Source: Catenovulum agarivorans DS-2 (GTDB taxonomy: Bacteria > Pseudomonadota > Gammaproteobacteria > Enterobacterales > Alteromonadaceae). Taken from it: 64,000 nt of DNA. Each line of letters opens with the position of its first letter. Within the stretch, counting starts at the first letter, position 1. The position numbers were made by a program, and so were the translations under genes. Location: positions 1-64,000 of the forward strand of contig NZ_ARZY01000006.1 in NCBI RefSeq assembly GCF_000568405.1. The letters run 5' to 3'. Of the stretch, positions 15,989-26,125 are shown piece by piece. The notes under the pieces were generated by a model. That model made no database searches. It saw only the letters and a list, made by a program, of their open reading frames with translations, and was not told the DNA's origin.

Positions 15989-18727
15989 ATGAATAAAAAG
16001 TACTTAGCAATACTACTTGGCTCCGCATTGATGGCCGGGTGTGGTCAACAAAGCTACCAATCTAATTTAGAACAAGCTCAGCAGCAATTAAGTAAAGAGC
16101 AAGAGCAAGCTGCTGTTATTTCCCTTAAAAACGCAATTCAACAAGATCCAAATCAATCGGAAGCTCGTGTTTTACTCGGTTCAGTTTATGCTCGGCAAGG
16201 TTTATTTAGTGCCGCAGAAAAAGAACTTACCAAAGCAATTGAGTTAGGCGCCAAAGAGAGCCAAGTCTTACCTGTACTTGCTGAGGTATGGTTATACTTA
16301 GAAGATAGTGGCAGCTTAGATAAATACAGTGATAAGAACGACGATGCAAAGTTTTATTTGGCTGCCTACCACTTAAACCAAGGTTTAGAAAGCAAGGCAG
16401 TTGAGTTGTTTACACAAGTGTCACGCCAAGCTGGTGACGGGGCAATTTATAAATTGTCTAGCGAGTTTGTCAAAATCTTTAATCAGCAACAAAATTCGTT
16501 AGCACATCTATCGGAAGTCGCGCTCGCTTACCCTGAGCACAGGTATGTTCAACAAATATATGCGCGTTCGTTGGCTATAAGCGGTGAGTATAAAAAAGCA
16601 GTTAGTGTTTACCAAGATTTGGTCAACCAATCACCTAGTTTTATTCAATTAAAGTTATTTTTAGCTGATGCGCAGGTAAAAAGTGGTAACTATAAGGCTG
16701 CTAGCCCAAACATTAAAGAATTGCTTAAATTTGCTAAACATCATGCCTATCTAAACTATTTAAATGCAATTGTTGATTTTGAAGCGCAAGAATTTGAATC
16801 CGCTAAACTTTCTGCAGAGCGGGCGCTACAAGCAGGCTTTGAAAATAAAATCGCCCGTATTATTGCGGGCGTAAGTTCATTTCGATTAAACAATTTAGAA
16901 CAAGCCTACAATCACTTGCAGCCCGTGGCCGACGATATACCAGAAGGGCATGATCTGAAGCGTTTATTGGCAGCGTTGCAAATATCTTTGGGTTACACAG
17001 ATGAAGCCTTGATCAACGTGCTGGAAAGCGATACAGAAGTAGACCCTGATTTAGTCGCGGCTCTAGGGTATCAATTACATAGCAAGCAGCAAACTGAAGG
17101 TCTGCAGTCTCTGCTGAAAAAGGTCGAAGGCAAATCTATCGACAACCCACAAACGTTGGCACGTATCGGTGCATTGAAACTGACGCTAGACCAAGATGGC
17201 AATGGTGGGGTGGATGAACTTGAAAAAGTATTTGCACTCGATTCTGATATAGAAATAGCGAAACGCTTGTTATTAATTCGGTATTTAGATAAAGGTGAGT
17301 TTGATAAAGCAATTGATTTAGCCAATAAATTGATTGAGCAATATCCGTCTAAAGCAGAGGGGCATAATTACACGGCCGTTATCTACGAGCGCATGGGTGA
17401 GATTGACAAGGTTGATCAAGCTTTCTCTAAAGCGATTGAAGTTGAGCCAAGCAATGCAGCGGCTTTGTTGTATTTTATTGGACAAAGTGCACAAAACAAT
17501 GACTTTGATAGTGTTGGTAAATACTTAAAGCAATTGCTTGATGAGCACCCGACTCATATAAGAGGCTTGTCACTCAACATGATCTACCAAAAGCAGCAAG
17601 GAAATGCTGCGAAAGGTTTAAATGCATATCGTAAAGCGTTTGAATTAAGCAATGAGTCATTGGCTTATAGGTTAGCGTATGGTAAGGCCTTATCAAGTGA
17701 AGGTAAGTACCCTGAGGTTATTTCTTTATTAAAACCAGTTGAAAAACAATTAAATTTGCCTGATTTGTATTGGCACCTACTTGCCAATGCTTATATTAAT
17801 CAAAACAACTTATCTGCTGCAGAATACGCATATAAACAGTGGTCGACCCTTGCCCCTAATAACTTAGTCGCAAGGTTAAGTTTAATTTCTACCATTGAAC
17901 TAACGAATGATTTTAATCGAGCGTTACGTGAAACCGAAACTGCGCTTGACTATTTTCCAAACGACTTGCGCCTAAAGTTAATGAAAGCAAGATATTTGGT
18001 TGAAGTAAGGCAGCTATCGAAAGCGCAGCAAGTTTTAACCGACTTAAATATGCCAAGCAATGAATTGGTACAAGCTCTGCAGGGGCGTATATGGCTTTAT
18101 ACTGAGCAATACAACAAAGCCGTAGCGCCGTTAACGGCTTATTATAATACTGATTCTAGAGCGCAACATGCAATTCGAGTTGCTAAGGCTTATATTGGGG
18201 CAAAACAGAATAGCGATGCTGTTGACTTTCTGAAAAAGCATATTCAAGCGAATGAACAAGACGTCGTCAGCAAATCATATTTAGCTAACTACCTCTCCAG
18301 CCAAAACTCGCTCAATGATGCTTCCAAGTTGTTTGAGTCAGTGTTGCAGCAGCAACCGAATAATCCATTGGCACTCAATAATTTGGCTAATTTGCATTTA
18401 GCTAAAGGTAAGCTTCAACAAGCAGAGACTTTAGCTTTACGAGTAACCAAACACCATCCTGAGATGGCAGCTGGTTTTGATACCCTCGGCAGTGTATACA
18501 AAGCTCAGGAGCAATTTGATAAAGCTCACAAGGCTTACGAAACTGCGTTTAAACTAAACGCTGGTAGCTTAGAGGTTATGCTCAATTATATTGAGAGTTT
18601 AGCTAAAGTCGGCCAAAAGTCATTAGCTGCCCAGTATATCGACTCGTTGGAACCGCTAAAGGCAAAGTTAGACCCAAGCGAATTATCAAAATTGAACGCA
18701 AGAATAGCTAAAATTAACGCCATCTAA
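15989..18727 (+). CDS. prsT: PrsT-like TPR lipoprotein of the PEP-CTERM system
   Basis: A 912-residue lipoprotein: signal peptide with lipobox LMAGC (Cys18), then tetratricopeptide repeats along almost the whole length, many with the A-x-x-Y/F-x-x-A-L pattern. Size and repeat content match the XrtA/PEP-CTERM TPR lipoprotein PrsT. It is thought to act at the envelope in EPS or PEP-CTERM protein handling; partners are unknown. Good ribosome-binding site (AGAAGGG). Convergent with a second, paralogous TPR lipoprotein. Confidence 0.9.
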   Translation: MNKKYLAILLGSALMAGCGQQSYQSNLEQAQQQLSKEQEQAAVISLKNAIQQDPNQSEARVLLGSVYARQGLFSAAEKELTKAIELGAKESQVLPVLAEVWLYLEDSGSLDKYSDKNDDAKFYLAAYHLNQGLESKAVELFTQVSRQAGDGAIYKLSSEFVKIFNQQQNSLAHLSEVALAYPEHRYVQQIYARSLAISGEYKKAVSVYQDLVNQSPSFIQLKLFLADAQVKSGNYKAASPNIKELLKFAKHHAYLNYLNAIVDFEAQEFESAKLSAERALQAGFENKIARIIAGVSSFRLNNLEQAYNHLQPVADDIPEGHDLKRLLAALQISLGYTDEALINVLESDTEVDPDLVAALGYQLHSKQQTEGLQSLLKKVEGKSIDNPQTLARIGALKLTLDQDGNGGVDELEKVFALDSDIEIAKRLLLIRYLDKGEFDKAIDLANKLIEQYPSKAEGHNYTAVIYERMGEIDKVDQAFSKAIEVEPSNAAALLYFIGQSAQNNDFDSVGKYLKQLLDEHPTHIRGLSLNMIYQKQQGNAAKGLNAYRKAFELSNESLAYRLAYGKALSSEGKYPEVISLLKPVEKQLNLPDLYWHLLANAYINQNNLSAAEYAYKQWSTLAPNNLVARLSLISTIELTNDFNRALRETETALDYFPNDLRLKLMKARYLVEVRQLSKAQQVLTDLNMPSNELVQALQGRIWLYTEQYNKAVAPLTAYYNTDSRAQHAIRVAKAYIGAKQNSDAVDFLKKHIQANEQDVVSKSYLANYLSSQNSLNDASKLFESVLQQQPNNPLALNNLANLHLAKGKLQQAETLALRVTKHHPEMAAGFDTLGSVYKAQEQFDKAHKAYETAFKLNAGSLEVMLNYIESLAKVGQKSLAAQYIDSLEPLKAKLDPSELSKLNARIAKINAI

Positions 18728-18737
18728 CGTTTAACCT

Positions 18738-18767
18738 GTCAATCAGCTAGTTAAGTAGCTGATTGAC
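18738..18767. terminator. 12-bp perfect hairpin spanning the convergent prsT ends
   Basis: GTCAATCAGCTA (18738-18749) and TAGCTGATTGAC (18756-18767) are exact inverted copies around a 6-nt loop. The right arm encodes the last codons of the minus-strand gene and the left arm covers its stop. There is no T-tract, so termination is uncertain; mRNA 3'-end protection is an alternative. Confidence 0.6.
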
Positions 18768-21488
18768 CTTGTGTTGCTGCTGTGGTGTTAGATTAATTAG
18801 ACTATTCAACAGTTCTCTGGCTTCATCTCTAAACTTTAAATCCATCAGTGCTTCGGCTTTGTTTATTTTTATTTCAGCACTGTCTGGGGCTGCTTCTAAA
18901 GCTTTATCAAAATACTCAAGCGCCTGCATTTTTTTACCGTTGGCGGATAGGGCGCTAGCTAGCGTATCTATCACACCTGGGTTATTTGGGGCCAACTCAT
19001 AGGCCTTTTGAGCGAGCTCTAGTGCATGGCTACTATCACCCTGTTGAAGCGCTAGATAGGCTAAGTTATTTAGCACTAGATAATTTGGGTTAAACTTTTC
19101 ATTAATGTATAAGTAAGTATCGTAAGCTTGCTTATGTTGGTTAGTTGCCAAGTAAGCATTTGCTAGCGCAAGGTTTAATGGTTGGCTGTTTTTTAACCAT
19201 TTGGACTTGTCTAGGCGCTTAATAACGTCTTGGTGTTGGCCACTAGCAGCTGTAGCCTGTACTAAAGCAAACAAATTGCTTTCAGAAGGGAATAATTCAA
19301 AAGAATTGGAAAAGTGCTCACTTGCTTTGGCAAATTCTTTACTTTGCAAAGCTATGTTTCCAAGTGTTTTGTGATATAACCAGTTCGAATTAATGTTAGT
19401 TTCTGAATGCAGTTTTTCTAATATAGGTTTATCTACAATCAAGCCTAACACAGACTGGTAATACACTTTTAATAGTTGAAAACCTAGGATATTAGGATCA
19501 CTCGCTATTTTATCATTAACAAAACTCAATGCTTGCTGGAAGTCTCCATTTAATTCATAAACCTTTAGCAATTTTTGTTCTATTTGTCGATTGGCTGCAC
19601 TTTCAAGTGACGACTTATAATAAAAAATAGCTTTATCTGTTTTATTGGATTTCAAATAGACATCGCCTAAAACACCATCAATTACCGCTAGTTGCTGATT
19701 ATCTGATAAATTTATACGTCGGGTTCTTTCTAGGATTGCTACCGACTCATCGAATTTGCTTTGCAATGCGTGAGCGTACGCGTAATGGATAGCGATGAGA
19801 GCACTTGAATTATCTTTGTCGTATTGTTGGCGCAAAAAATCTGTAACTTTGCGTTGGTATTGCTGCTGTTTGCTTAACGTTAGCAAAGCTTGTAGCGCGC
19901 CTAAATGTTGATCATTGTGCTGTACCACTCTAGTGTAGTTATCGTAGGCTTGAGCAAACTCATCGGCTTTGTGGGCTACTACACCAAGCTGGAAAAGTGC
20001 AGCGATATTATTTTTATCAATTTCTAGTACGCGCTCGAGCGCTTTTTTTGCAAGCTCAGGTTTGTTTGCTTGCTGGTTTATGGCGCTTTGTAACAACCAG
20101 CCTTGCGCTTTTTGTTCAGGAGTATCACTTTGTTGCCATCTAAGCGCAATACCTTGTGCTTTCTCTAGTTTATCTTGTGCCAAGTAGGCAGACGCTAATC
20201 CCCTCTCGGCTACTTCAAGCTCAGGCGTTAATGATAGTGCTTTTTCTAATGTGGCCGTGCCTTGCTCAAAATTCTCCATCTGCAACATTAAAATACCTTG
20301 ACGAGTGAGTTCGTCACTGGTGTTGTCTGAGACTTCCATAGCCGATGCTAACAAGGATTCTGCTTCGGCTCTATTGCCTGTACGCAACATATGCAAGCTT
20401 GCGGTGCTTAGCAACTGACTATCTGCTTGCTCGCTAGTTGTTAACGTCTCTAACGTCGCTAATGCTTCAGTTTGATAACCTAATCTTAACTGCAAATCTA
20501 CTAGCAGTTTGTTGGCAAAATGGTCTGGGGCAAGCTGGCCATCCAAGGCTTTTAAATGCTCGTAGGCTTGTTCGTATTTTCCTAGCTGATAATTACTATA
20601 GCCTGCAATAAGCCTAGCTGTAGAGTTATCAATGCGGTTTTGAATTGCATATTCTGACAGTTGTTTTGCGTTGATAAAGTCTTTATTAGCAATGCTTACC
20701 TGACTGTGTAAAAAATTAATATAGGGGTGCGAATTGTATTGGGAGAATAATTTTTTAGTGATTTTTTCAGCTTTATCTATTTGCTGTGCGTTGATATAAG
20801 CTGCTGCTGATTGCATCTTGAACGGCAGGTGTTGTGAGTATTGTTGACTCAAGATTGCCATAGCATCAGCCGCCTTTAGGTTGGCTTGCTGCAATAGTAA
20901 TATTTGTGGTTTTAGCGCTAGCGCGGCAAGCTTGTTTGGATGTGCTTGAAGCTCTTCGTTTACCAAATGCAAGGCCCTATTATAGTCTTGGTTTGATAAT
21001 GCTATATAGGCTTTGGATAATCTTTGCCATTCTGTTGGCGATTTAGATAATTCGGAAAACTTCTCTATCGCTGCGTTAGATTTGTTTTCTTGAAGGTCGA
21101 TAATCGCTGAAAAGTAACGATTGGTTGGTGTTGGGGCGTCACTAAAGCTTTTAATAACATTAGCAAAATTATAGTTGTAATAGCTAAGTTGTACTAAATA
21201 GTTAGAGGCTTCGGTTCGGTTATAACCTAGCTCAAGTGCTTTTTTTAATTCTTTTTCTGCTTGGGCAAATGCGCCAGTGTAAAAATAAGCTTCGCCTAAA
21301 GCGTATCGATATTGGGCGTTTTCTGGTGCTTTAGAAACTGCATTTTTAAATTCTATAATGGCAGTGTCATCATTCTGAGCCGCCAAATGTGCCTGTGCCT
21401 GTTGATAATGCTCGTTGGCAGACTTTTCAAAGCAGCCAGTCAATAGTACAGCAGAGATAATTGCAGGGACAAATTTATTGAATTTCAT
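18747..21488 (-). CDS. Second PrsT-like TPR lipoprotein
   Basis: A 913-residue TPR lipoprotein with signal peptide and lipobox LLTGC (Cys19 when started at MKFNKF). Length, repeat layout and N-terminal region (a FEK..ANEHYQQAQ start after the lipid Cys, like the GQQSYQSNLEQAQ of the neighbour) show that it is a paralogue of the gene at 15989. An in-frame ATG two codons upstream (21494) is also possible. The pair is convergent; both probably sit in the inner leaflet of the outer membrane. Whether they are redundant or have different partners is not visible. Confidence 0.86.
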   Translation of the reverse strand: MKFNKFVPAIISAVLLTGCFEKSANEHYQQAQAHLAAQNDDTAIIEFKNAVSKAPENAQYRYALGEAYFYTGAFAQAEKELKKALELGYNRTEASNYLVQLSYYNYNFANVIKSFSDAPTPTNRYFSAIIDLQENKSNAAIEKFSELSKSPTEWQRLSKAYIALSNQDYNRALHLVNEELQAHPNKLAALALKPQILLLQQANLKAADAMAILSQQYSQHLPFKMQSAAAYINAQQIDKAEKITKKLFSQYNSHPYINFLHSQVSIANKDFINAKQLSEYAIQNRIDNSTARLIAGYSNYQLGKYEQAYEHLKALDGQLAPDHFANKLLVDLQLRLGYQTEALATLETLTTSEQADSQLLSTASLHMLRTGNRAEAESLLASAMEVSDNTSDELTRQGILMLQMENFEQGTATLEKALSLTPELEVAERGLASAYLAQDKLEKAQGIALRWQQSDTPEQKAQGWLLQSAINQQANKPELAKKALERVLEIDKNNIAALFQLGVVAHKADEFAQAYDNYTRVVQHNDQHLGALQALLTLSKQQQYQRKVTDFLRQQYDKDNSSALIAIHYAYAHALQSKFDESVAILERTRRINLSDNQQLAVIDGVLGDVYLKSNKTDKAIFYYKSSLESAANRQIEQKLLKVYELNGDFQQALSFVNDKIASDPNILGFQLLKVYYQSVLGLIVDKPILEKLHSETNINSNWLYHKTLGNIALQSKEFAKASEHFSNSFELFPSESNLFALVQATAASGQHQDVIKRLDKSKWLKNSQPLNLALANAYLATNQHKQAYDTYLYINEKFNPNYLVLNNLAYLALQQGDSSHALELAQKAYELAPNNPGVIDTLASALSANGKKMQALEYFDKALEAAPDSAEIKINKAEALMDLKFRDEARELLNSLINLTPQQQHKVNQLLN

Positions 21489-21592
21489 ACACATTCTTTG
21501 ATTTATGTAATAATGTTCATCAGTATACGAGGTTAAGCAATTTGATTGAAGCTAAAACCGAGCAGAAAAACACCAAGCGACTTGCACTTTAA

Positions 21593-22657
21593 ATGGATAA
21601 AACTTCTCTACCGCAGATTCGTACTGTTAGCTGCAACGAATTTATAAATATGGTTAAACGCATAACAGAAACTACGCCAATCAGCCCATTTCTGTCGGTA
21701 AATTGGATGCATGCGTGGAGCCAAATGGTGCCAGACGCAATTTATTATTGTGTATATATTCGTGATGAAGCGATAGGTGGGTTTGCTCTGCGGCAAACTA
21801 AAACGGTTCGTTATGGTATATACAAATGTCAGCTTTTTTTACACCGTGCTGGTCAGCAAGTACGTGACCAAGTTTGGATTGAAGAGAATGATGTCATCTG
21901 TTTGCCAGAGTATCGCAAGCAAGTTTGGCAAGCGTTGCTAGCGAGTTTCAAACAATCGAGCAGTGACGAATTGATTGTGGCAATGAGTTATGAACTCGCT
22001 GACATTGATTATACCGGCTTTAAGCTAGAGCAAGAGCTTACTTCACCAAGTTATGCTCGAACGCTAGAAGCAAGTTATGCAAATATTGATAATTTGCTCG
22101 CAGCTTTTTCTCGAAATACCCGCTCACAAATCAAAAGAGCGATTAAAAAATTACCTAGGGGCGTTGAGCTAGCTAATGCCAAAAATTCGCAACATGCGTT
22201 TGATATGCTTGATTGGGCAGCGTTGCATCACCAAAAACGCTGGCACGACAGCGGGTTTTTAAATCCTACCTTTGTCGAATTCCATCAGAGGGTTATTCGT
22301 TTTGGTGTCGTTAATGATAGTGTGCGACTGCTACAGTTCAGTGTCGGAGAGCAAGTTGCAGCGGTTTATTATTACTTTTTACAGAATAAACGTGTATATT
22401 TTTACCTAGGTGCAGTTAATTACGACAGTTTTGACGATAAGCACAAAATTGGCTTAGTTGCACACTGTTATGCGATGAGTTATTTTGCTGGATTAGGTTA
22501 CAAGATTTATGACTTTTTAGCTGGAGAGGCTAGGTATAAAGCGTCGTTGTCCAATATCCAAACTGAGCAGCATATGTATGTTGTGTCTAAGCCTAAACTT
22601 AAGCTAGCAGTCATAAACGCACTGAAGTCGATAAAGCAGATAATAACTAGAAAATAA
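21593..22657 (+). CDS. GNAT/FemAB-like acyltransferase (BioF2-like acetyltransferase)
   Basis: A 354-residue protein with a C-terminal BioF2-like GNAT domain (about residues 170-310), as in the CelD/FemAB-type acetyltransferases that decorate polysaccharides. A region FSRNTRSQIKRAIKK (around 174-188) is the typical start of this domain. No signal peptide. It is the first gene of the long plus-strand EPS operon, and only 15 bp separate it from the next gene. No obvious Shine-Dalgarno precedes the ATG. It likely transfers an acyl or aminoacyl group to an EPS precursor. Confidence 0.78.
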   Translation: MDKTSLPQIRTVSCNEFINMVKRITETTPISPFLSVNWMHAWSQMVPDAIYYCVYIRDEAIGGFALRQTKTVRYGIYKCQLFLHRAGQQVRDQVWIEENDVICLPEYRKQVWQALLASFKQSSSDELIVAMSYELADIDYTGFKLEQELTSPSYARTLEASYANIDNLLAAFSRNTRSQIKRAIKKLPRGVELANAKNSQHAFDMLDWAALHHQKRWHDSGFLNPTFVEFHQRVIRFGVVNDSVRLLQFSVGEQVAAVYYYFLQNKRVYFYLGAVNYDSFDDKHKIGLVAHCYAMSYFAGLGYKIYDFLAGEARYKASLSNIQTEQHMYVVSKPKLKLAVINALKSIKQIITRK

Positions 22658-22672
22658 ATATGGATCAGTTTC

Positions 22673-25165
22673 ATGAGCCCGAGCTTTAATATTGCTATTT
22701 CAATCGAAGAAAACCTCGGGGTGAGTCGAATAGCACAACCCTGCCAATTTTCAATCCCATTTATTCAAGGTCAAACCCCCAACGCTGAATACGTTGACTT
22801 GGTATCACAAACAGGAAGATCGATTCGGTGCAGCAAGCGGATTTTGGGTTACTGGCCGGACGGCAGTATTAAATGGTTGCAGATTGCATTTTTAGCCAAC
22901 GTGGATGCTAATCAAAAACAGCAACTCAATGTAGTCATTTGTGAACCTAAAAAAGAAAGACAGCAACAAAAAATCACAACTGTAGATAAGGCTGACGTTG
23001 CTGTCGGCATAAAGTTGCAAGTGAGCAAACAGCCTTTGTTTGAATCGTCTGCACAGTGGCAACTAATTGAAAGTACAGAGTTAACGTCTACCCAACAAGC
23101 AAAGTTTCAATGGCCGGGCGATGAAAATATACAAATTGAATTACTGCGAACAAGTTATTTGGAAACGGGTGATAGTTTGTATGCGGTTAAGTTACTTAAT
23201 GCTCGAGCGGCAACCCACTCAGGTGGTTTATGGGACTTAGGTGACAGCGCATCACTCGATATTGAATTTTGTCACGTCGAATTTGCACAGTTGCCGAGTC
23301 AATTGAGTTTGACGGAAAACTCAATAGAGCAAACACCACACAATTTGCTGAGGCTTGTGCAGGTGGCAAGTGGCGGTGAAAATTGGTCAAGCCCAGTTCA
23401 CTTGGATAAAAACCTACAAATACCCTATAAACTAAATGGTGCACAGCTGATTTATGCTAATGGTGATATACAAAACCTCGCAAACGCAAGGGTTAATCCA
23501 CAAGTGGCTTGCGCTGAGCAATTTACCATTAAGCCGCAGCAATTTTGGCAGCATTTCCCGAAAGGGCTGGCGGTTGAACAAAACAAGGTAATAGTTGAAC
23601 TATTGCCAAAATGTGAATATTTACATGAACTGCAAGCTGGTGAGCAAACCAGTTTGTTTATTAGCTGTTACAACCAGCAAAACACTACTGATTTTGCCAG
23701 TCAAGGTCTTGCAGTTAAAGTTGATTTTGAACATATTCAAAACTGTCAGGTGTGGCCAAATTTAGCTCGACCAGATAAACCTTCAGCAATTGAAAAAATT
23801 ATTCAATTGAGTGTGGCTGGTGAAAGTAATTTCTTTGCCAAGCGTGAAGTCGTCGATGAGTATGGTTGGCGAAATTTCGGAGATTTATACGCAGACCATG
23901 AAACGGATGGTTATACTGGAGATGACATCTTTGTTTCACATTATAACAATCAGTACGATCCCATTTATGGTTTTCTCCGCCAATGGACACTAACACAAGA
24001 TTCACGTTATTTAGAGCTGGCGCAAGATTTAGCTAAGCATGTAAAAGATATTGACATCTACCATACGGAATTAGATAAAGCCGAATATAACCATGGACTG
24101 TTTTGGCACACTGATCATTATCTGCCTGCTAAAACTGCAACGCACAGGACTTACTCCAAACATCATGAACAGGGCGCATACATGGACCATGCCGGTGGCG
24201 GTGGCCCAGGGGGACAGCACTGCTATACGACAGGGCTTATGTATCATTACTTTTTAACGGGTGATGAAAGCTCTAAACAAGCCGTGTTGAATTTAACCCA
24301 ATGGATTGGCCATATTTACGATGGTGAAGGTGGGTTATTAGAAGCTTTGTTAGCGGTTAAAAATGCAGGGCAGGCAGGTTATACGAATTTAGTTACAGGT
24401 CAATATCCTTTAGACCGAGGGGTTGGCAATTTTGTTAATGCGTTATTGGACTCATATCAACTGACAAATGACTCATCATACTTAACCAAGGCATTTGACG
24501 TATTACAAAACACCATTCACCCGAACGAAGACCTATCCATTAGAGAGCTAAGCAATGTAGAGTATTCTTGGTTTTATACTGTTTTATTGCAAGCCGCTTG
24601 CCGTTATTTGCAAATAAAAGAGCAAGCGCAAGAACTCGACACAAGTTTTTATTATGTGCGGGATGCTTTGTTGCACTATGTGTTGTGGATGGAGCAAAAC
24701 GAATATCCGTATCTAGAAAAACCTGAAATATTAGAATACCCAAATCAGACATGGACAGCACAAGATATGCGTAAAGCCAATATTTTCGCTTTGGCGGCTT
24801 ATTATGCGCCAGAGTCTGATATGGCAAACAAATTTTGGCACAAAGCTTTGTATTTTTACCAATATGTTGCAGATACGCTGAGTCAAGATGACAACCAAGA
24901 ATATACGCGTATTTTAGTGTTGTTAATGCAAAATCATGGTGTGATTGAATATTTTAGTCTGCATAAACCAGAGCAAAAATTTGCAGCGGTCCGCAGTTAT
25001 AAACAGCCAAACTGGCATAAAACCTCAACTAAAATTGTTCGACTTTTGAAATTATCTGTAACTAGGTTAGTTAAAATATCGGTTAAGCGTGAATTAAATT
25101 GGTTGGCCAAACGCTCGGCTAAAGTTGCGAAACTACTTGGAAAGTCATCTAAGGAGGCGTGCTAG
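22673..25165 (+). CDS. RIFT-barrel/exo-rhamnogalacturonan-lyase-like protein
   Basis: An 830-residue protein that resembles the YetA/PcRGLX group: an N-terminal RIFT-type barrel with SILGYWPDGSIKW-like signature (residues about 55-70) and a central helical-barrel region with conserved D-E-Y-G-W-R-N-F-G-D-L (about 403-413), NNQYD and a Gly-rich HAGGGGPGGQH loop (about 504-514). These resemble polysaccharide lyase families acting on rhamnogalacturonan-type chains. There is no signal peptide, so it would act in the cytoplasm or not as a secreted lyase, which is odd for the family. The C-terminus is very basic. Placed inside the EPS operon, it may trim or modify an EPS intermediate; inference. 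Confidence 0.68.
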   Translation: MSPSFNIAISIEENLGVSRIAQPCQFSIPFIQGQTPNAEYVDLVSQTGRSIRCSKRILGYWPDGSIKWLQIAFLANVDANQKQQLNVVICEPKKERQQQKITTVDKADVAVGIKLQVSKQPLFESSAQWQLIESTELTSTQQAKFQWPGDENIQIELLRTSYLETGDSLYAVKLLNARAATHSGGLWDLGDSASLDIEFCHVEFAQLPSQLSLTENSIEQTPHNLLRLVQVASGGENWSSPVHLDKNLQIPYKLNGAQLIYANGDIQNLANARVNPQVACAEQFTIKPQQFWQHFPKGLAVEQNKVIVELLPKCEYLHELQAGEQTSLFISCYNQQNTTDFASQGLAVKVDFEHIQNCQVWPNLARPDKPSAIEKIIQLSVAGESNFFAKREVVDEYGWRNFGDLYADHETDGYTGDDIFVSHYNNQYDPIYGFLRQWTLTQDSRYLELAQDLAKHVKDIDIYHTELDKAEYNHGLFWHTDHYLPAKTATHRTYSKHHEQGAYMDHAGGGGPGGQHCYTTGLMYHYFLTGDESSKQAVLNLTQWIGHIYDGEGGLLEALLAVKNAGQAGYTNLVTGQYPLDRGVGNFVNALLDSYQLTNDSSYLTKAFDVLQNTIHPNEDLSIRELSNVEYSWFYTVLLQAACRYLQIKEQAQELDTSFYYVRDALLHYVLWMEQNEYPYLEKPEILEYPNQTWTAQDMRKANIFALAAYYAPESDMANKFWHKALYFYQYVADTLSQDDNQEYTRILVLLMQNHGVIEYFSLHKPEQKFAAVRSYKQPNWHKTSTKIVRLLKLSVTRLVKISVKRELNWLAKRSAKVAKLLGKSSKEAC

Positions 25166-25168
25166 TTT

Positions 25169-26125
25169 ATGCAAGTATCATTTATTATTCCGCATAAAGG
25201 GCGAACTGAGATGTTAGCTCAAACCGTTGCTTCCATTTGGCAGCAAGATTTTGCAGGCGATCAATTTGAAGTCATAGTGGTGACACAAAATCAGGACTTG
25301 GACAATGGCCTATTGACGGCAGGTGATGGACGTACTGCCAAGTTGGTTTTTCAAACGCCAGATAAAACTATATCAGCATCGCGCAATTTGGGGGTACGCC
25401 ATGCAAAAGGTGATTATCTCGCTTTTTTAGATGCGGATGTTGAGCTTTCGAGTAATTGGATTAAAGCAATGCTCGCAGAGCTTAATTCTGCACCCGATAG
25501 AGTGCTCGTGAGTGCTATGCAGCAGTGCAATGACAGCGCGCCACCGCTAGAAAAAATTAGAACCGCATTAAGTAATGCGGATGTAGATTGCAACCTCAGG
25601 TTTTTGCCTGGCCGTAACTTATTGTTGGCGCGTGAAACGTTTTTTGCAGCAGGGCAATTCCCCGAACATTTGATTACTTGTGAAGACTACTACTTTACCG
25701 ACCAAGTGCACAAACATGGCAAATTGTTTTACTCGTCGGCCGCAACGTATATCCACTTGGGTGAAGATAAAATTCTCGGCGAAATGTACAAAAAGGAAAT
25801 TTGGCGAGGTCAATCGAATATTCAATCGATTAAAGGCCGTAATATCCCATTCAGTGAAATTCCGAGCTTCATTGTACCTGTATGGATTGCTTTTTTTGCA
25901 TTGATGGCAGTCGTAAGCCTATTGTTTATTTCTGTAAATGCAGCTGTTGGGTGTATAGCCGCTGCGCTATTACCAATTGTTATCTACGCATTTAGGTTAT
26001 ACAAATTGCCGTCAAATACGGTATCCTATTGGCAAATATTAAAATTTTATCTAGTTTATTTCCCCGCAAGGATTGTAGGTACGTTTGGTGGGGTGATTAA
26101 AGCGGTGGAGTTAAAACAACAATGA
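25169..26125 (+). CDS. Family 2 glycosyltransferase with C-terminal membrane segments
   Basis: A 318-residue GT-A fold enzyme (MQVSFIIPHKGR start, DXD-like FLDADVEL near residues 90-97, and ISASRNLGVRHAKGDY before it). Two hydrophobic segments around residues 230-275 suggest attachment to the inner membrane. AAGGAG ribosome-binding site within the end of the preceding gene. It overlaps the next glycosyltransferase by four bases (ATGA), so coupling is expected. It probably adds a sugar to the lipid-linked EPS unit. Confidence 0.85.
   Translation: MQVSFIIPHKGRTEMLAQTVASIWQQDFAGDQFEVIVVTQNQDLDNGLLTAGDGRTAKLVFQTPDKTISASRNLGVRHAKGDYLAFLDADVELSSNWIKAMLAELNSAPDRVLVSAMQQCNDSAPPLEKIRTALSNADVDCNLRFLPGRNLLLARETFFAAGQFPEHLITCEDYYFTDQVHKHGKLFYSSAATYIHLGEDKILGEMYKKEIWRGQSNIQSIKGRNIPFSEIPSFIVPVWIAFFALMAVVSLLFISVNAAVGCIAAALLPIVIYAFRLYKLPSNTVSYWQILKFYLVYFPARIVGTFGGVIKAVELKQQ

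Noticed and set aside
18738-18767. 12-bp inverted repeat as an insertion-sequence end or attachment site
   Set aside because: It lies between convergent stops, there is no target duplication or transposase nearby; a terminator/end-stabiliser explanation is simpler.
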